In this document: positions 34,578 through 47,160 of the stretch, one piece after another
Numbering within the stretch: position 1 is the stretch's first letter
How the letters are laid out: each line of letters opens with the position of its first letter
Source of the DNA: Sipunculus nudus
Lineage: Eukaryota; Annelida; Sipuncula; Golfingiida; Sipunculidae
Assembly (NCBI GenBank): GCA_026874595.1
Contig: CM049308.1
Coordinates: 79,532,124-79,596,123, forward strand
DNA length: 64,000 nucleotides
Direction of reading: 5' to 3'
Notes under the pieces: generated by a model
Told to the model about the DNA's origin: nothing
Seen by the model: the letters and a program-made list of their open reading frames with translations, nothing else
Database searches by the model: none
Position numbers and translations under genes: made by a program

Positions 34578-34772
34578 CAGTGAAACCCCCAAATTATAAC
34601 CACCAATGGGACCTCAATAAAGTGGTTGCATTTTTGAGGTGGTCGTCTAAGTGAGGTCTGATATAAAGTGCACAAAAAAAATATTAGGACGATAAAAAAT
34701 GTTCCTTATTTTTAGGTGGTCACTAAACTGAGGTGGTTAATTGAGCAATTAGCACTAGGCGAGGCTTTACTG
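34578..34772. mobile_element. Short MITE, Tc1/mariner-pogo type
   Basis: The ends CAGTGAAACCCCCAAATTAT and its diverged mirror (reverse complement CAGTAAAGCCTCGCCTAG) are flanked by TA on both sides. The interior has repeated GAGGTGGTC-type words. A related partial copy lies at 57558-57726. Confidence 0.7.
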
Positions 34773-35637
34773 TAGGTAAATTTATCATGATTTGCTGAAA
34801 GACTTCAATAAATAAGTAACAGATACATGATTTTACTTTAATGCATAGATCAAATGTGAAATATCTGAAATCTTTAATTGATAATTAGATGATGCACCAT
34901 TTGTTTTCTTAAGTTTACCTTCATACTCATTCAACAGACAGCACCATCTACCCTGTCTGTAACCGTTAAGTTAATGTCATGGTAAACATTGTGTCCTCTT
35001 TATTTAATGTTTTGTGACTACATACTGTCTTAATTGATTCATAGGGTTCCAGCTGCTGCCAGTGTCTTCATATGATTTAGAGACTGGAAAGGGAGACAGA
35101 AAGGGTCATATGACATTAGGATCATGCGACAGACAGTATACAAAATTTACCCTACAAGTCTCATTTCTTTCTTAAACTTTGTGAATGTTTTTGCAGTTTT
35201 GCCAAGCTTATTATATAAAAAAAAGAGTCTTCAAAACCAATACGAAAAACTTAAATACATATATTGGTTTATACTTTGTCTGAATTGGTCCATTTAATAA
35301 TCAATAACTATGATACCTTGAATTTATGATAAGATGGGGTCAGGCAGACTGAGGTGGGATTCAGACTGAAGGCCACCTCAAGGACAAGCTTTTTCAGTCT
35401 GGTGCCAGTCTGGTTTCAGTCTGGTCCACCTCAGGTTGGTGTCAAGACTAGCTTTATAGCTTTGTATCAGAAATGTGGCCATTTCCAATTTGGCTGCTGT
35501 GACATGAATGCGACATAGAAAAATGTACTATTCATTACCTCAAGTATTAATCTAAATATTTATTCAAGATTATTGAGCATGGTTTATCTTTTTACCTTGC
35601 ATGTTTGGTTCTCTGTGTTTAAAATGTTAAAAAATGT
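34773..35637. other. No gene seen
   Basis: 35340-35455 holds a small cluster of CAGACTGA words followed by inverted CAGTCTGG words at 11-bp spacing (three copies near 35395-35428). The rest is AT-rich. Confidence 0.5.
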
Positions 35638-37921
35638 ATAATTGTATCCGCCAAAACAGAGTTTTGCGGATACTATGTTTTCAGCTGGACGCCGCCGCCG
35701 CTGCCGCCGCCGCCGCCGCCGCGTAGGTGTCCGGAGAACTCCTCCGTAACCGCTGGGCGGAATTTTCCGAAACCCCGTTATGTTCGGGTCACATGTGAAC
35801 TGCTGCGCCTCGATTTTGTTTTGACCTCTGACCTTTCCTCTGCGCTCTGCGTCCGTTTGTGCGTCTGTTTCCACACATAAACCCACATATCTCGGGAACC
35901 GTTTGACCGATCAGGAAAATTTTTTTGCACAAATGTAGCCCTCGGAGAGCTTTATAACATACACCAAAAATGGTGGCGCCACCTGCAACCATGTTTGCAC
36001 AGTGTCCATCTGTTCGTCTGCCTTGGGTTAAAATCACTCATATCTCTGCAGTGACTTGACTAATTCACCTAAAATCCAGCATGCGCAAACATCCTGGATA
36101 GCTTTTCTGATTTTATGACAGGTGGCGCCACCTACATTCACGTTTACGCTGCAGACATCCAAGCTCATATCTCGGGAACCGTTTGACCGATCAGGAAAAT
36201 TCTTTTGCACAAATGTAGCCCTTGGAGAGCTTTATAACATACACCAAAAATGGTGGCGCCACCTGCAACCATGTTTGCACAGTGTCCATCTGTTCGTCTG
36301 CCTTGGGTTAAAATCACTAATATCTCTGCAGTGACTTGACTAATTCACCTGAAATTTGGCATGCGTATACATCCTGGATAGCTTATCTGATTTTATGACA
36401 GGTGGCGCCACCTACATTCATGTTTATGCTGCAGACATCCAAGCTCATATCTCGGGAATCGGTTGACCGATCAGGAAAATTCTTTTGCACAAATGTAGCT
36501 CTTGGAGAGCTTTATAACATACACCAAAAATGGTGCCGCTACCTGCAACCATGTTTGCACAGTGTCCATCTGTTCGTCTGCCTTGGGTTAAAATCACTCA
36601 TATCTCTGCAGTGACTTGACTAATTCACCTGAAATTCGGCATGCGCAAACATCCTGGATAGCTTTTCTGATTTTATGACAGGTGGCGCCACCTACATTCA
36701 CGTTTACGCTGCAGACATCCAAGCTCATATCTCGGGAACCGTTTGACCGATCAGGAAAATTCTTTTGCACAAATGTAGCCCTTGGAGAGCTTTATAACAT
36801 ACACCAAAAATGGTGGCGCCACCTGCAACCATGCTTGCACAGTGTCCATCTGTTCGTCTGCCTTGGGTTAAAATCACTAATATCTCTGCAGTGACTTGAC
36901 TAATTCACCTGAAATTTGGCATGCGTATACATCCTGGATAGCTTATCTGATTTTATGACAGGTGGCGCCACCTACATTCACGTTTATGCTGCAGACATCC
37001 AAGCTCATATCTCGGGAACCGTTTGACCGATCAAGAAAATTCTTTTGCACAAATGTAGCCCTTGGAGAGCTTTATAACATACACCAAAAATGGTGCCGCT
37101 ACCTGCAACCATGTTTGCACAGTGTCCATCTGTTTGTCTGCCTTGGGTTAAAATCACTCATATCTCTACAGTGACTTGACTAATTCACCTGAAATTTGGC
37201 ATGCGTATACATCCTGGATAGCTTTTCTGATTTTATGACAGGTGGCGCCACCTACATTCACGTTTACGCTGCAGACATCCAAGCTCATATCTCAGGAACC
37301 GTTTGGCCGATCAGGAAAATTTTTTTGCACAAATGTAGCCCTTGGAGAGCTTTATAACATACACAAAAAATGGTGGCGCCACCTGCAACCATTTTTGCAC
37401 AGTGTCCAGCTATTCGTCTGCCTTTGGTTAAAATCACTCATATCTCTGCAGTGGTTTGACTAATTCACCTGAAATTCTGCATGCTTATACATCCTGGATA
37501 GCTTTTCTGATTTTATGACAGGTGGCGCCACCTACAATCAAGTTTACGCTGCAGACATCCAAGCTCATATCTAGGGAACCGTTTGACCGATTGGGCCAAA
37601 ATTTTGCATGTGTATAGTTCTCACAAAGCTCTTTATCATACGCTAAACTGGTGGCGCCACCTGCAACCCTTTTTTGCACAGCGTCCATCTGTTTGTCTGC
37701 CAAGGGCAAAAATCACTCATATACAATATAGTGGTTTGACTTATCTGCCTTAAATTTTGCATATGTATACAACTTGGACGGCTTTCTGGATTTTTTGGTA
37801 GGTAGCGCAACCTACATACACAATTTGGCTGCAGACATCCATGCTGATATGCAACACTTCACCCGTTCCACTCTGATTTAGGCGGATACAAGTAGTCGCT
37901 TGTCGACTACCCGTATTCTAG
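35638..37921 (+). mobile_element. Helitron-like (pearl-type) element H1b, complete
   Basis: This is the best copy of family H1. The 5' end has the hairpin TATCCGCC-AAAAC-AGA-GTTTTG-CGGATA. Its TGTATCCGCC (35643-35652) is mirrored near the 3' end by GGCGGATACA. A GCC microsatellite follows at about 35690-35721, then the tandem array, then a unique tail. The 3' end is a perfect 7-bp stem hairpin GTAGTCG-CTTGT-CGACTAC (37892-37910), then CCGTATT and CTAG (37918-37921), followed by TT. A microsatellite near the 5' end, core tandem repeats and Helitron-like termini are features reported for bivalve pearl elements. There is no Rep/helicase, so it is non-autonomous. Confidence 0.85.
35880..37780 (+). 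repeat. 280-bp tandem array with a 560-bp higher-order pattern
   Basis: Units repeat at exactly 280 bp from about 36122 to 37242 (landmarks 36122, 36402, 36682, 36962, 37242), with more diverged units at both edges. Alternate units are most alike: TGGTGGCGCCACC versus TGGTGCCGCTACC, and ACTAATATC versus ACTCATATC. This implies a recent two-unit duplication. Since 280 is not a multiple of three, the short open frame in each unit shifts frame across units and is not a gene. Confidence 0.95.
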
Positions 37922-39178
37922 TTCTGAGTTAGATTTTGAGGAGAAATGTGCTTTAGGTAGGAATTAGTTAATCTGATGTTGAAGTATATCCTAATCTTTT
38001 TTGCTGCTGCAAAAAGATTAGCATGGTCCACCTGGTAAAAAGAAAAAAAAATCTTTTTCTTAAACAAATACACATGTGACATGTAGTAAATAGTGCCAAC
38101 TTTTGGCCGGTGTTTTAAGTTGAAAAACTTGACATTGTCCAAAGATGTATTCATGAACATTCAGCACTTTGTTGCCATTTTGTCTTTGAGTTCACTCCTT
38201 CAGCTACAGTTGTATCAGCAGACCTGAATCAAGTACTTTTCCCAGGTAGTATATAAACTGGCCAGTGCTGGCTTAGCATCTAATTTCTTCCCCAGAGTGA
38301 CTGGCAGTCAAGAGTCTCTCTCCAGACAGTAAAGGTCCCTTGAATAATGCATGGTCTTTTTTCCTTGATCCTGCAGGAGCACCTCAACCTCAGATAGACC
38401 GCAGACAAGTTACATACATCCTTGGGATATGTTTTGAATATCTCTCCTTTCAGGTTAATTTTAGTTGATTTGTGTGAAATCAAGATGTGTTAAATGTTTT
38501 TGTTTGTTCATATATTTATGACATCCAAATCTCTGTATTGTCATTGGAGGATATGATTTCCTCTCTTCTGAATCATGGAATATAATCTGCTGTCCAGGTG
38601 TTGTATATATTTAACCCAGTGTGAAGTGAGGGTTATTGTTTTTGGCTGATTCTGTGTGTGTGTCCACAGGATATATCTATGAGGGTTGGTTTGATAGATT
38701 TTGATCAAATGTGACATATAGGTTGGGAATGTGAATATTTCAGTGATAAAATCTTTGTGTAAGTCAGTGTAGAATAATTTGAGGATTTTCATTTTTATGG
38801 CTTTGACTGTTGTGTTTGCTTCTACTAGTTCCAGATAATGTGGTCTTACAGCCATCTATATAGGATTGCATGATTACATCACTGAGTACATTAGGATAAT
38901 GTTACATGCCATACAGTATAGTGCAAAAGATGATAGCTCAGCCTACAGTGGGATGATTTAGCATTGAGGTTCCTGTCATATTTCTTTCTCTTATACAGGG
39001 GCTCTCCTGCTTTTCACGTTTTTTTATCAACTCCTATTTGAAAAAGGTAGTAAAGCTGTTTTAGCTTGGAACTGATGAACCATGCTAAATGTTTTTCACA
39101 TTCATTATCAGCAGTAATCCTAATTTACATAATTCTGTTATAATGTGCCCCTCATGTTTGGTTAGCACTGTCCATTTT
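37922..39178. other. No gene seen
   Basis: AT-rich unique sequence. Confidence 0.45.
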
Positions 39179-40095
39179 TAGCTCAGCTGACTATAAGTCA
39201 TCTGAGCTATAGTCGTGGTCCATTGTCCGTCGTCCGTCCGTCTGTCCGTCCGTCCGTCCGTCCGTCCGTCCGTCCGTCCGTCCGTAGATGTGGCACGTTT
39301 TGAAACCGTAAGACCTAGGAATCCAAAATTCAGCATAATGTTAGATGTCCCCAAGATCTCCTACCAAGCCGAAAACTGGGTCTTTGCGACTTCGTTCCTT
39401 TGAGAAATTAAGGAAAAACCTCAATTTTTTATTAAAATCCTATTTTCACACTTCAGGACTGCCTTATATCAAAACCACTCTTCTGTTTTTCTTCATATTT
39501 ACCATAAATATTCTTCTATATAATTTCTATGTACATGCCAGAAATTAAGTCTGTTTAGTATAAATTCTTTAAGTTATGGGCCCAAACATAATGGACTTTG
39601 TAAAAAATCAGGAAAAATATTTACTCACTTAACATGAAAAATTTTGAAACTAGAGTCTATTTTCCCAAGTATATAACTATTTTTAATTAAGATTCAATTG
39701 TTTACCCAAAATTAGATCTGAATTTTGTAAATTTTTTAAGTAATTAGCATAAAAATAAAATCAGTACCTTAAATTTTGCCCAACTTTGACCATGGCACGT
39801 TTTTTTTCTGTAAGTACCATTGATTTAATTTTCACAGCATGTAAACATAAATATTTAATTTGTTTAAATCTGAAATTTGGAAGTAAAAGCTTGAAAATTA
39901 AGCTAGTTATTGATTTTTTTCTTGAGGCTCTATTGTAGTCATTTGCTTTGATTACAGATTACAGATGCAGGGTCCCACTCCAGGCCACTGGAAGTCAGCA
40001 ATGCCAGGGTTTCTGATTTGTTAAAGTCACTGGGGGAGATCCCCTGCTGTGACAGGTGTACAGTTATTCTCATATCACCACCCCAATCACCCCCC
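39179..40095 (+). repeat. Dispersed repeat family P, copy B (uninterrupted)
   Basis: It starts with a palindromic hairpin (TAGCTCAG at 39179-39186 and CTGAGCTA at 39202-39209), then TAGTCGTGGTCC and a (CCGT)n microsatellite at about 39227-39286. The AT-rich body that follows is shared with copy A (30430-33260) and copy C (41150-41470). The start resembles the microsatellite-bearing, hairpin-started Helitron-like families in this window, but I could not define its 3' end, and homology with copy A seems to run on to about 40090. Confidence 0.75.
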
Positions 40096-40136
40096 CCCCC
40101 CAACCCCCCCCCCCCCCCAACCCAACCCAACCCACC
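40087..40136. repeat. Poly-C / CCCAA-rich tract
   Basis: Runs of C13-16 interrupted by AA, followed by several CCCAA units. On the minus strand it reads as a glycine-rich artefact frame. Confidence 0.95.
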
Positions 40137-40139
40137 AAG

Positions 40140-40780
40140 TGTTCACTGTATCTTCTTAATTGTAATGCTGTTTCCACTCTGATATGCAAAAACTTTCCTT
40201 GAAAAAGTAATTCAAGGTGTAATCCAGAAGATGCAATGTTGTGTAATGTAGCATTTTTAAAGAATCATTTTTCTTTTAAATGATTTTACCAATCATAATA
40301 GAACCCATCAGTGTGCTTAAATTATGATAAAATATGAAGCACATTATGGATAAATAAAGACACAATTAAAAATTGAGAAGTCTAAATCAAGTATTTTTTT
40401 AGATATTTATTGTTTTGCAGATTTAAAAGATATATTTTTGTGGTAAAAAATAAATGAACATTTGTATGCATGATATGGTGTTATCTGACAAGATTGGATT
40501 TATGATGATGCAATTGAGAATTATGAATCAACTTTTATATTCAGATATATATGTTATATTGAAAATGTATCGAAATATAAACTTAAATTAAAAAAAAATT
40601 AATGTGATAAAAAAATGAGGATTTATTACAAACATTTGTTCATTATTTTCCTGCATCAGCAGAATTTGAGATAGGCTTTGTTTGCCATGTTTTATGTTGT
40701 TAATTAGTTATATTTCAACTGTATACATTTAATAAAAAAACATATTTAATAATATATATTATACAAAAAAAAAGATTCGA
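40140..40780. other. Very AT-rich DNA, no gene seen
   Basis: Long A and T runs. It may include 5' remnants of the LINE scrap that follows. Confidence 0.45.
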
Positions 40781-40788
40781 TTGAACAA

Positions 40789-40965
40789 ATGTGTAAACTA
40801 CTGAAAAATCAACAGTTAATCGAAAAGCCAACTAATGATCATGGTAAGTGTACAGATCATTTGTTCACAAACTGCTCACATGCTTCAGTTTCAACATTAG
40901 GAAACACATGGTCAGGTCACAAAATATTATTTGCAACAATTTCTTGCTCATCAATACAAACCAAT
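40789..40965 (+). pseudogene. LINE endonuclease C-terminal fragment
   Basis: An open stretch reads NQQLIEKPTNDHGKCTDHLF and then SVSTLGNTWSGHKILFATI. This follows the usual LINE endonuclease pattern (QLI..PT, then D.(I/L)(Y/F)TN, then WSDHK), with the SDH Asp changed to Gly. The flanks give no further domain, so it is a truncated scrap. Confidence 0.5.
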
Positions 40966-41149
40966 CATATAAACCAACCATGGCCTTTATTACCTCTTCC
41001 TCTTACACTTTATCTCCATTTGATTTTATTTTAGATTTTTACCTTCAAGGTTAACGTCAGCTGAGCACAGTGACTCGAGCACCATGTAACATATTGTTTA
41101 CATCAAGCTAGTGTTATGCAGTTTGCAAGAGCTCAGCTCCCCAGCTTCA

Positions 41150-41470
41150 GCTCTAAGTTCCTTAAATTCGGCATACAGTTAGATGTCTCCAAAATCCCCT
41201 ACCATGCCAAGAATTTGGTCACTAGGACTTAATACCTTCGAGATATTAATGAAAAACTTCATTTTTCCATTAAAAACCCATTGTTACACTTCAAGACTGC
41301 CAAATATCAAAACCACTGATCTGACTTTAATCATAAATAATATACATATTTTTCAATCTCTATGCACATGCCAGAATGATGTCAGTATTGCGTAATTGTT
41401 TTAAATTATGGGCCCAAACATAATGCACTTTGTAAAAAATCAAGAAATATATTTACTCCCTTAACTGTGT
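41150..41470 (+). repeat. Dispersed repeat family P, copy C fragment
   Basis: The stretch from TTCGGCATACAGTTAGATGT through ATATCAAAACCACTGATCT to ATGGGCCCAAACATAATGCA matches the central part of copies A and B. Confidence 0.8.
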
Positions 41471-43619
41471 GAATTTTGTATATTCTGGATTCTCAACATC
41501 ATTGTTTGGTGAAAACTGAATAAATACCAGACAAGGTGCGAATACTTTGTAATTGTATTTAAATACGAATATGATTATGTACTCCATTATAAAATTTCTT
41601 GCATAAAGAATGGGAATTCAGGTAAAAATTAAAGTATATGAATACTCGTGCAAATACTTTCAAAATGTATTCATGAATGCATTCATGAATATATTCTTTA
41701 ATATTATTTTAATAATCATTTCAGTTATATTTCATTTTACAAAATCATATGATTCTCTTATTATTTTTAATAAAAATTATATATGGGACAATATTTGTAA
41801 TTTTTTTTAATAAATAGTTAAACTCATATTATATGTTCTGCTTATAAGTTATTTGGCCAAGTCAAAATCTGTGTGACAATAGTACTCCATTTGTTAATAA
41901 AATAAATGAAATCAATGCTCTTCCCTGTCTCCAAAGGAACTATCAAAATCATACATAAGCTAAACAACAACGACTCATAATACAGCTTATATTTATTACC
42001 ACACAAAACCAGCATGTACCTCATTTCTAAATAATATTTTTTTATCATATATAACAGCTGAGCGTCGTGACCCATAGGTCCCTTGTTGTTCAAGGAAGTG
42101 GATGAATGGCTCTGTCCTTCAGAGTGTGGGCTATCTGTTATCTGCCAGGAAAATGTTCTCAGTCATATTTCTGTTGTTCAGGCACAAGGAGTAGGAGCTA
42201 ATTAATAGTATAGGAAGGAGGAACTGCATTTTAGTGGAAGCTGCAATGAAATTTTATACAGATTCAAGTTTGCAATTCAAGTTTGGGAATTTTGTTTGTG
42301 AACACTGTTACACACAGGACTGGAATGAGTGAGTCACACGCTGAATGGATTTCTTTGGGAATTTTATTTAAAGGTCAGCTCAGGACCAGGATTTCTTTAT
42401 AAGAACATTCCCTTCAAATCAGGCATGGATAGGTACTTTGGCCAAAAAAATGCACCAGAATGACCATGTATCATTGTATCTCTGTACAGTCATGACAATG
42501 CATTCTTTAATATTTATGGATTATATTAATAGACATCTTTGAAGAACATGAGTGATGCCTGTCAGACTGAGTCCTTGACAATATTGAATTATTTTATCAG
42601 CCAAATCTGGAAAAATCATGCAAAACAAAGAATAAATCCATATTTTCACGGAGTGTGTGACTTCAAGATTCAGATAGAAATAGACAGCAATGTGTTCCGA
42701 AGGGAGCTTGGTAGTGAGCCTCTGAGGTTCTGTGAGTTTGTTAATGGGTAGTAGAGACTTATTGATAATTTGTATTTTACCAGGAGTGTGTAAGTGCTCT
42801 CAGACTGAGGGACTATTTATACTAACCAGCCCAGCAGAGCAGCCAGAAATGTTTTTTCTTGCACAGCAGCTGATTAATAAGTGATAGAACCATAGTGCAG
42901 GAGGCCCAGTCAAGTTTTAAGAGACTGTTTGGACGTGGCTGTACTGAATACTTGCATGGATATTTAATGTTGAGCCAGTGCTGTAAGCTTGTCTACTAAA
43001 GGGGCCAGTTCAGCCATGCATCGCAGCAACTTCCTCATGCTGTGGTATATCCAACCCCTGAAGGATTGGAGGCTGAATCTGAATACTACTGCTAATGCCG
43101 ATAAAAGCTTTTTACTGTACTGGGGATGTGAGAAATGACCTTGCCATTTGTGACTGTGTGAATGCAGTGGCATTGTACATCTTCATTAACTAGCTCACTC
43201 GTTGTGTTCGTAGTTGTAATAAACATCAATTACCCAACTGTAAGTCTTCATAAGGCACAGAGGAGATGTGTTTGTACATGGAATATACATGTGTTACTGT
43301 TACTGATCATATTGAATTAAGAATTTCAATTAAAGTATAGAGACTACCTGTATACACTGTCCCACTCAAGAACACCATTCCTTGATGAAAGTATTAAAAT
43401 ACTATTGCTCAAATTGGTCTGTATTGGTATTTAAAAGACTGATTACCTTTGAATTTCATTGTATCAGTGCACCAATAACTTATCCCAGGGAGTTGGGCTT
43501 ACACCTTAGTATATATTTACAGACCATATCTGAGTAGCTTATAATGCATGCAGTAGATAAACTTGAATTTCTGTCAGGTTTGTTAAGTTAGTTGTAGATT
43601 GGGCAATTTAGATATATAT
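41471..43619. other. No gene seen
   Basis: AT-rich. The CAGCTGAGCGTCGTGACCCA module near 42056 matches the one near 1357. Nothing else was recognised. Confidence 0.45.
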
Positions 43620-44482
43620 GTCGAGGGAAGAATGAGAATCTGGGAAGATCCGGAATCCTCCCGGGAAAAATCAGAATTCTCATTTTTCCCGGGAAAAATG
43701 GGAATTCCCATTCTTCCCGGGAAAAATGAGAATCATTTTATACTATGATTTGATTCTCATTTTTCCCGGGAAGAATGAGAATTCTGATTTTTCCCGGGAA
43801 AAACCAGAATTCTTATTTTTCCCAGCCAGCTCCAATTTGTAAAATGATATCCTTTTAATAGTTAAGGTGGGTTAAGTTTGCATATTTTACTACGGTATAA
43901 TAACCAGATTTTTGTGTTATTAACTGACTATTCTTATAGAACAGTAAAATTTTTGTCATGAAAAAAAAGTAGAAAACCCATTTCTGTTAAAATCAGTTTT
44001 ATTCACACATGATAGTACTAAACCCATGTTAGTTGAAAACAACCACACCTGATATTTACATATTAGTTCTTAGCACACATGATTCAGTTATAAAGATTTC
44101 TAAATGTGAATATTTTTAATCTACAATTCAGCGAAAATAAACATCTATGTTAGATTGACTAAGTATTAAAAAAATTAAAAGAGTTAAGTTGGCATCAATA
44201 ATTCCCATTCTTCCCGGAAAGAACGAGAATTCTCATTTTTCCCAGGTTTAAAATTCAAAACTGAATTCCACTCTCTCCCGGGAAAAATGAGAATTCTCAA
44301 TTTTCCCAGGAGAGACTGGAATTCTCATTTGTCCCAGGAAGAATGAGAATTCTCATTCTTCCCGGGAAGAATGGGAATCCCTTCATACCGTCTCTGGATT
44401 CTCATTTTTCCCGGGAAAAATCAGAATTCTAATTTTTCCCGGGAGGATTCTAGATCTTCCCAGATTCTCATTTTCCCTCGAC
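43620..44482. mobile_element. Foldback element FB1 with 28-bp palindromic satellite arms
   Basis: The ends are mirror images: GTCGAGGGAAGAATGAGAAT at the left, and GTCGAGGGAAAATGAGAATC as the reverse complement of the right. Both continue with CTGGGAAGATC and AATCCTCCCGGG. Each arm is an array of the 14-mer GGGAAAAATGAGAA in alternating orientation, so CCCGGG and GAATTC centres alternate every 14 bp (28-bp period). The left arm is about 43620-43835, the AT-rich non-repeat middle about 43836-44205, and the right arm about 44206-44482. The element sits in TATATAT on both sides, so the target duplication (perhaps ATATAT) is ambiguous. No protein is encoded. Confidence 0.85.
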
Positions 44483-46465
44483 ATATATACAGATCTATTC
44501 AACTTAGTTTCATTCAGACAGGGATGTTTTGGACCATGCATTTTGACAAGAGTGGATATTTTGGCCCAATGAAAAACATACTGCAGTCTACTCCATTCCT
44601 TTCAAATCTATTTATAATTATATGAAAGCATTGCCATTTGAATGTTGAAATGATATGGAAATAATTAGTGAATTCATCATTGCTAGGAATGGTCAATATA
44701 TATGATGGAATATTATTTGCTGTGGTCAAAATGTTGTGCTCAGAAAAGTACTTGGTAAAATGCTCCTGGTAGAAATATTTGTTTTGTGTAAAAGTTTACT
44801 TTGAGGTAACTGTATAGGGAATGATGGTTTGAGATATGAGAATGATGCATTCAAAGCCTTTAAATGTTATAACTTTTATTAATTGGAAATTTTATGTATT
44901 ATATAGTGCACAGAACATTGATAAAATGAGTGATGATTATGGTAACAAAATGTTCCATTTCTTTGCCATATATAAAACAGATCCAAAAGCAAAAGTAATA
45001 CCTTCTCGGATTTGAAAAATACACTTTCTTGTGAGGAAGTGAGCATTATCAGGTGATGTTTGGTCCAGTTTAAATATTTCAGAAATTATACGAGATATCT
45101 GACAGAATGATTTAATTATCATGGATTTTGCTAATGGGAGTAGATCAGAGAAATTTGGTTGAAACATGCCTGCAGCATTAGCTCATTCAGCAATTAGCTG
45201 ATTAAACAAATTGATCTGGCTAGCTACTGAACAGATTCAGACGTGGTACACATTATGCATGAGGGCTTGATTTATGTGAAATGCCAAGAGTAATTAAAAC
45301 CAAAAATCTAAACTGAAGAACATTAGCTCAAGGAATTAAAACTTATCGACCCAGGCTTTGCCAGATGTGAGGCTGGGAATGCCTTTTACAACAAATACAG
45401 AAGCACTGATCGAGGCATAAATTCTGATAATTCTGCTATTAATTTGACAAAATTTGTGAAGGTCGTTCATTTGAGCATCTGTAAAATAAGCCTGAGTTGG
45501 CTGATTAGAGAATGTTGGATGTTATCATGTGTTTGGGCACATGCATCATTGCTGTGAAGAGTTTGGCCCTATTCACACTTAAGTTTTATGAAAGTGGCAC
45601 AGTTTTGAGCTGAGCTGTAGGATTTACCATATTTGCAGTTCAATCTGTGAATGTCAAGGCATAATTCAGAACTATATCTGTTATCATCTTCATATTTGGC
45701 AGACAGATTTTCCATGGAAGACTTAACTTAGGTCACAGTGACCTGATATCTGTTGGCTACAAAAAGCTCAAGTACCCAAACAGCTACAATAAAAATGGCA
45801 GCATATGGAAATAATTTGCTCATATAAACGCTTCTGCATTTCTACACACTATAAAGCATGTACTGATGTTAGTGATGTAGAAATTTTCTGCAGAGTTCTT
45901 CAGGTTCAGTGATTTTAGCTTAAATGCTACAAAGCTTACAGTAAATGCTTGGACATGATTTCTTTCTAAAAGTCATTCAGTTAATTTCAGGATTTCCATC
46001 TACTGAAATTCCTGCTTGTTTATCTGATATTTGCTGTAAGTATAATATATATTTTGTGTGCATTTACTAAAGTATAATCCATTCGACAGCCCTTTCTCAT
46101 TGTTTTCCCTAGTTTTATTTTTTTACAGGCCACTAAGCTCAAAGCTTGTTTGATCTAAAAGGCAGAGGAGAAAAAATTTGTAATTAAATGGAATGAAAAT
46201 ATCACTTTACTTAGCTGAGAAAAAGATTAAAATGAAACATGAGAAAAGATTAAATATTTTTTTTACACCTGCAGCCAAAGCCATTAAAACTAAGAAGTCT
46301 GGAGAATTAATCATATTATAAAGGACAGTCTGTTGTACTTAGGAAATGATTTGGTCTTTGTAATATCACTCCACAAATTGAATGGATCAATGACCACATT
46401 TTCCAAAAATGCCTTGAAACTGAAAGACACAGTAGTACAGTTACTGAATGACAAGTATATTATAT
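44483..46465. other. No gene seen
   Basis: AT-rich unique sequence. Confidence 0.45.
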
Positions 46466-46559
46466 AATTTCATTATTGGAATACAAAATCAGATTTTTTC
46501 CTCTTTCATATTTGCTGCTCTTGTTTTCAAAACTAAACTCAGTTGAAAGAAATTTCATT

Positions 46560-47160
46560 AAAGCAGGTAACATGGGGGTTGGAATGGCTTGTAGACATAG
46601 AAAGGGCACAGGTGAACAACACCTTACATCCAGGCCAGGTCAAAGCCCGAGACCTAATTCTCACTGTGTTCAACATGAGATTCTTGTTTGGGAAACATGC
46701 TGTAGGGGTGTGATAGGATCAGAATTTTTGGTGACCTTTATGAAAGGTCACCGGGCCCAGATGGCTGGCTGATTACTCTCTTTGATCAGGGAGTGAGGTA
46801 GGTTCCGGCCTCAGATCCACCGATATTGGCTGACAGGACTGACTGTCAGATCAGGCAGGCAGGCTCCCAAAATGTGTGAATACTTGAGATCTTCCTGTTC
46901 CTGGACAATCACGGAGGAGTGGATATGTTTCTTGAGTACACATGTCCTTATTGACTCTGAATGGAGGTCGCTTTGGCTTGGCTGGCTGGTTCCTAACCTC
47001 CAGGCATACCTGTTAATCACATCTCCCCTGGGGGAATCGGAAGGAATCCAGTTACTTATCATGCTGCTTCCATGGTGCATTTATCATTCCATGTCTATTA
47101 GCTCCTTTGTAAAATGGCAGAATGCTAGGGCTACACTGCAGGGTTTGTGATTGATGCACA
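46560..47160. other. GC-richer patch without a clear exon
   Basis: Base composition rises relative to the flanks, and overlapping open frames occur on both strands (89-98 codons), none with recognisable domains. It may be a conserved noncoding or decayed coding segment. Confidence 0.3.
46730..46752. other. Perfect 10-bp inverted repeat, 3-nt loop
   Basis: GGTGACCTTT, loop ATG, AAAGGTCACC. It contains TGACCT and AGGTCA in everted arrangement, the half-site known for nuclear receptors. Regulatory use is speculation. Confidence 0.5.

Noticed and set aside
35340-35455. Fourth foldback-like cluster beginning GGTCAGGCAGACTGAGGTGG
   Set aside because: Inverted CAGACTGA/CAGTCTGG words exist, but the period is 11 bp, not 14 or 28, and no matching ends are visible.
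36122-37463. Five regularly spaced open frames of about 70 codons with similar translations
   Set aside because: They are the same frame in each 280-bp tandem unit. The unit length is not a multiple of three, flanking sequence is noncoding repeat, and there is no sign of selection.
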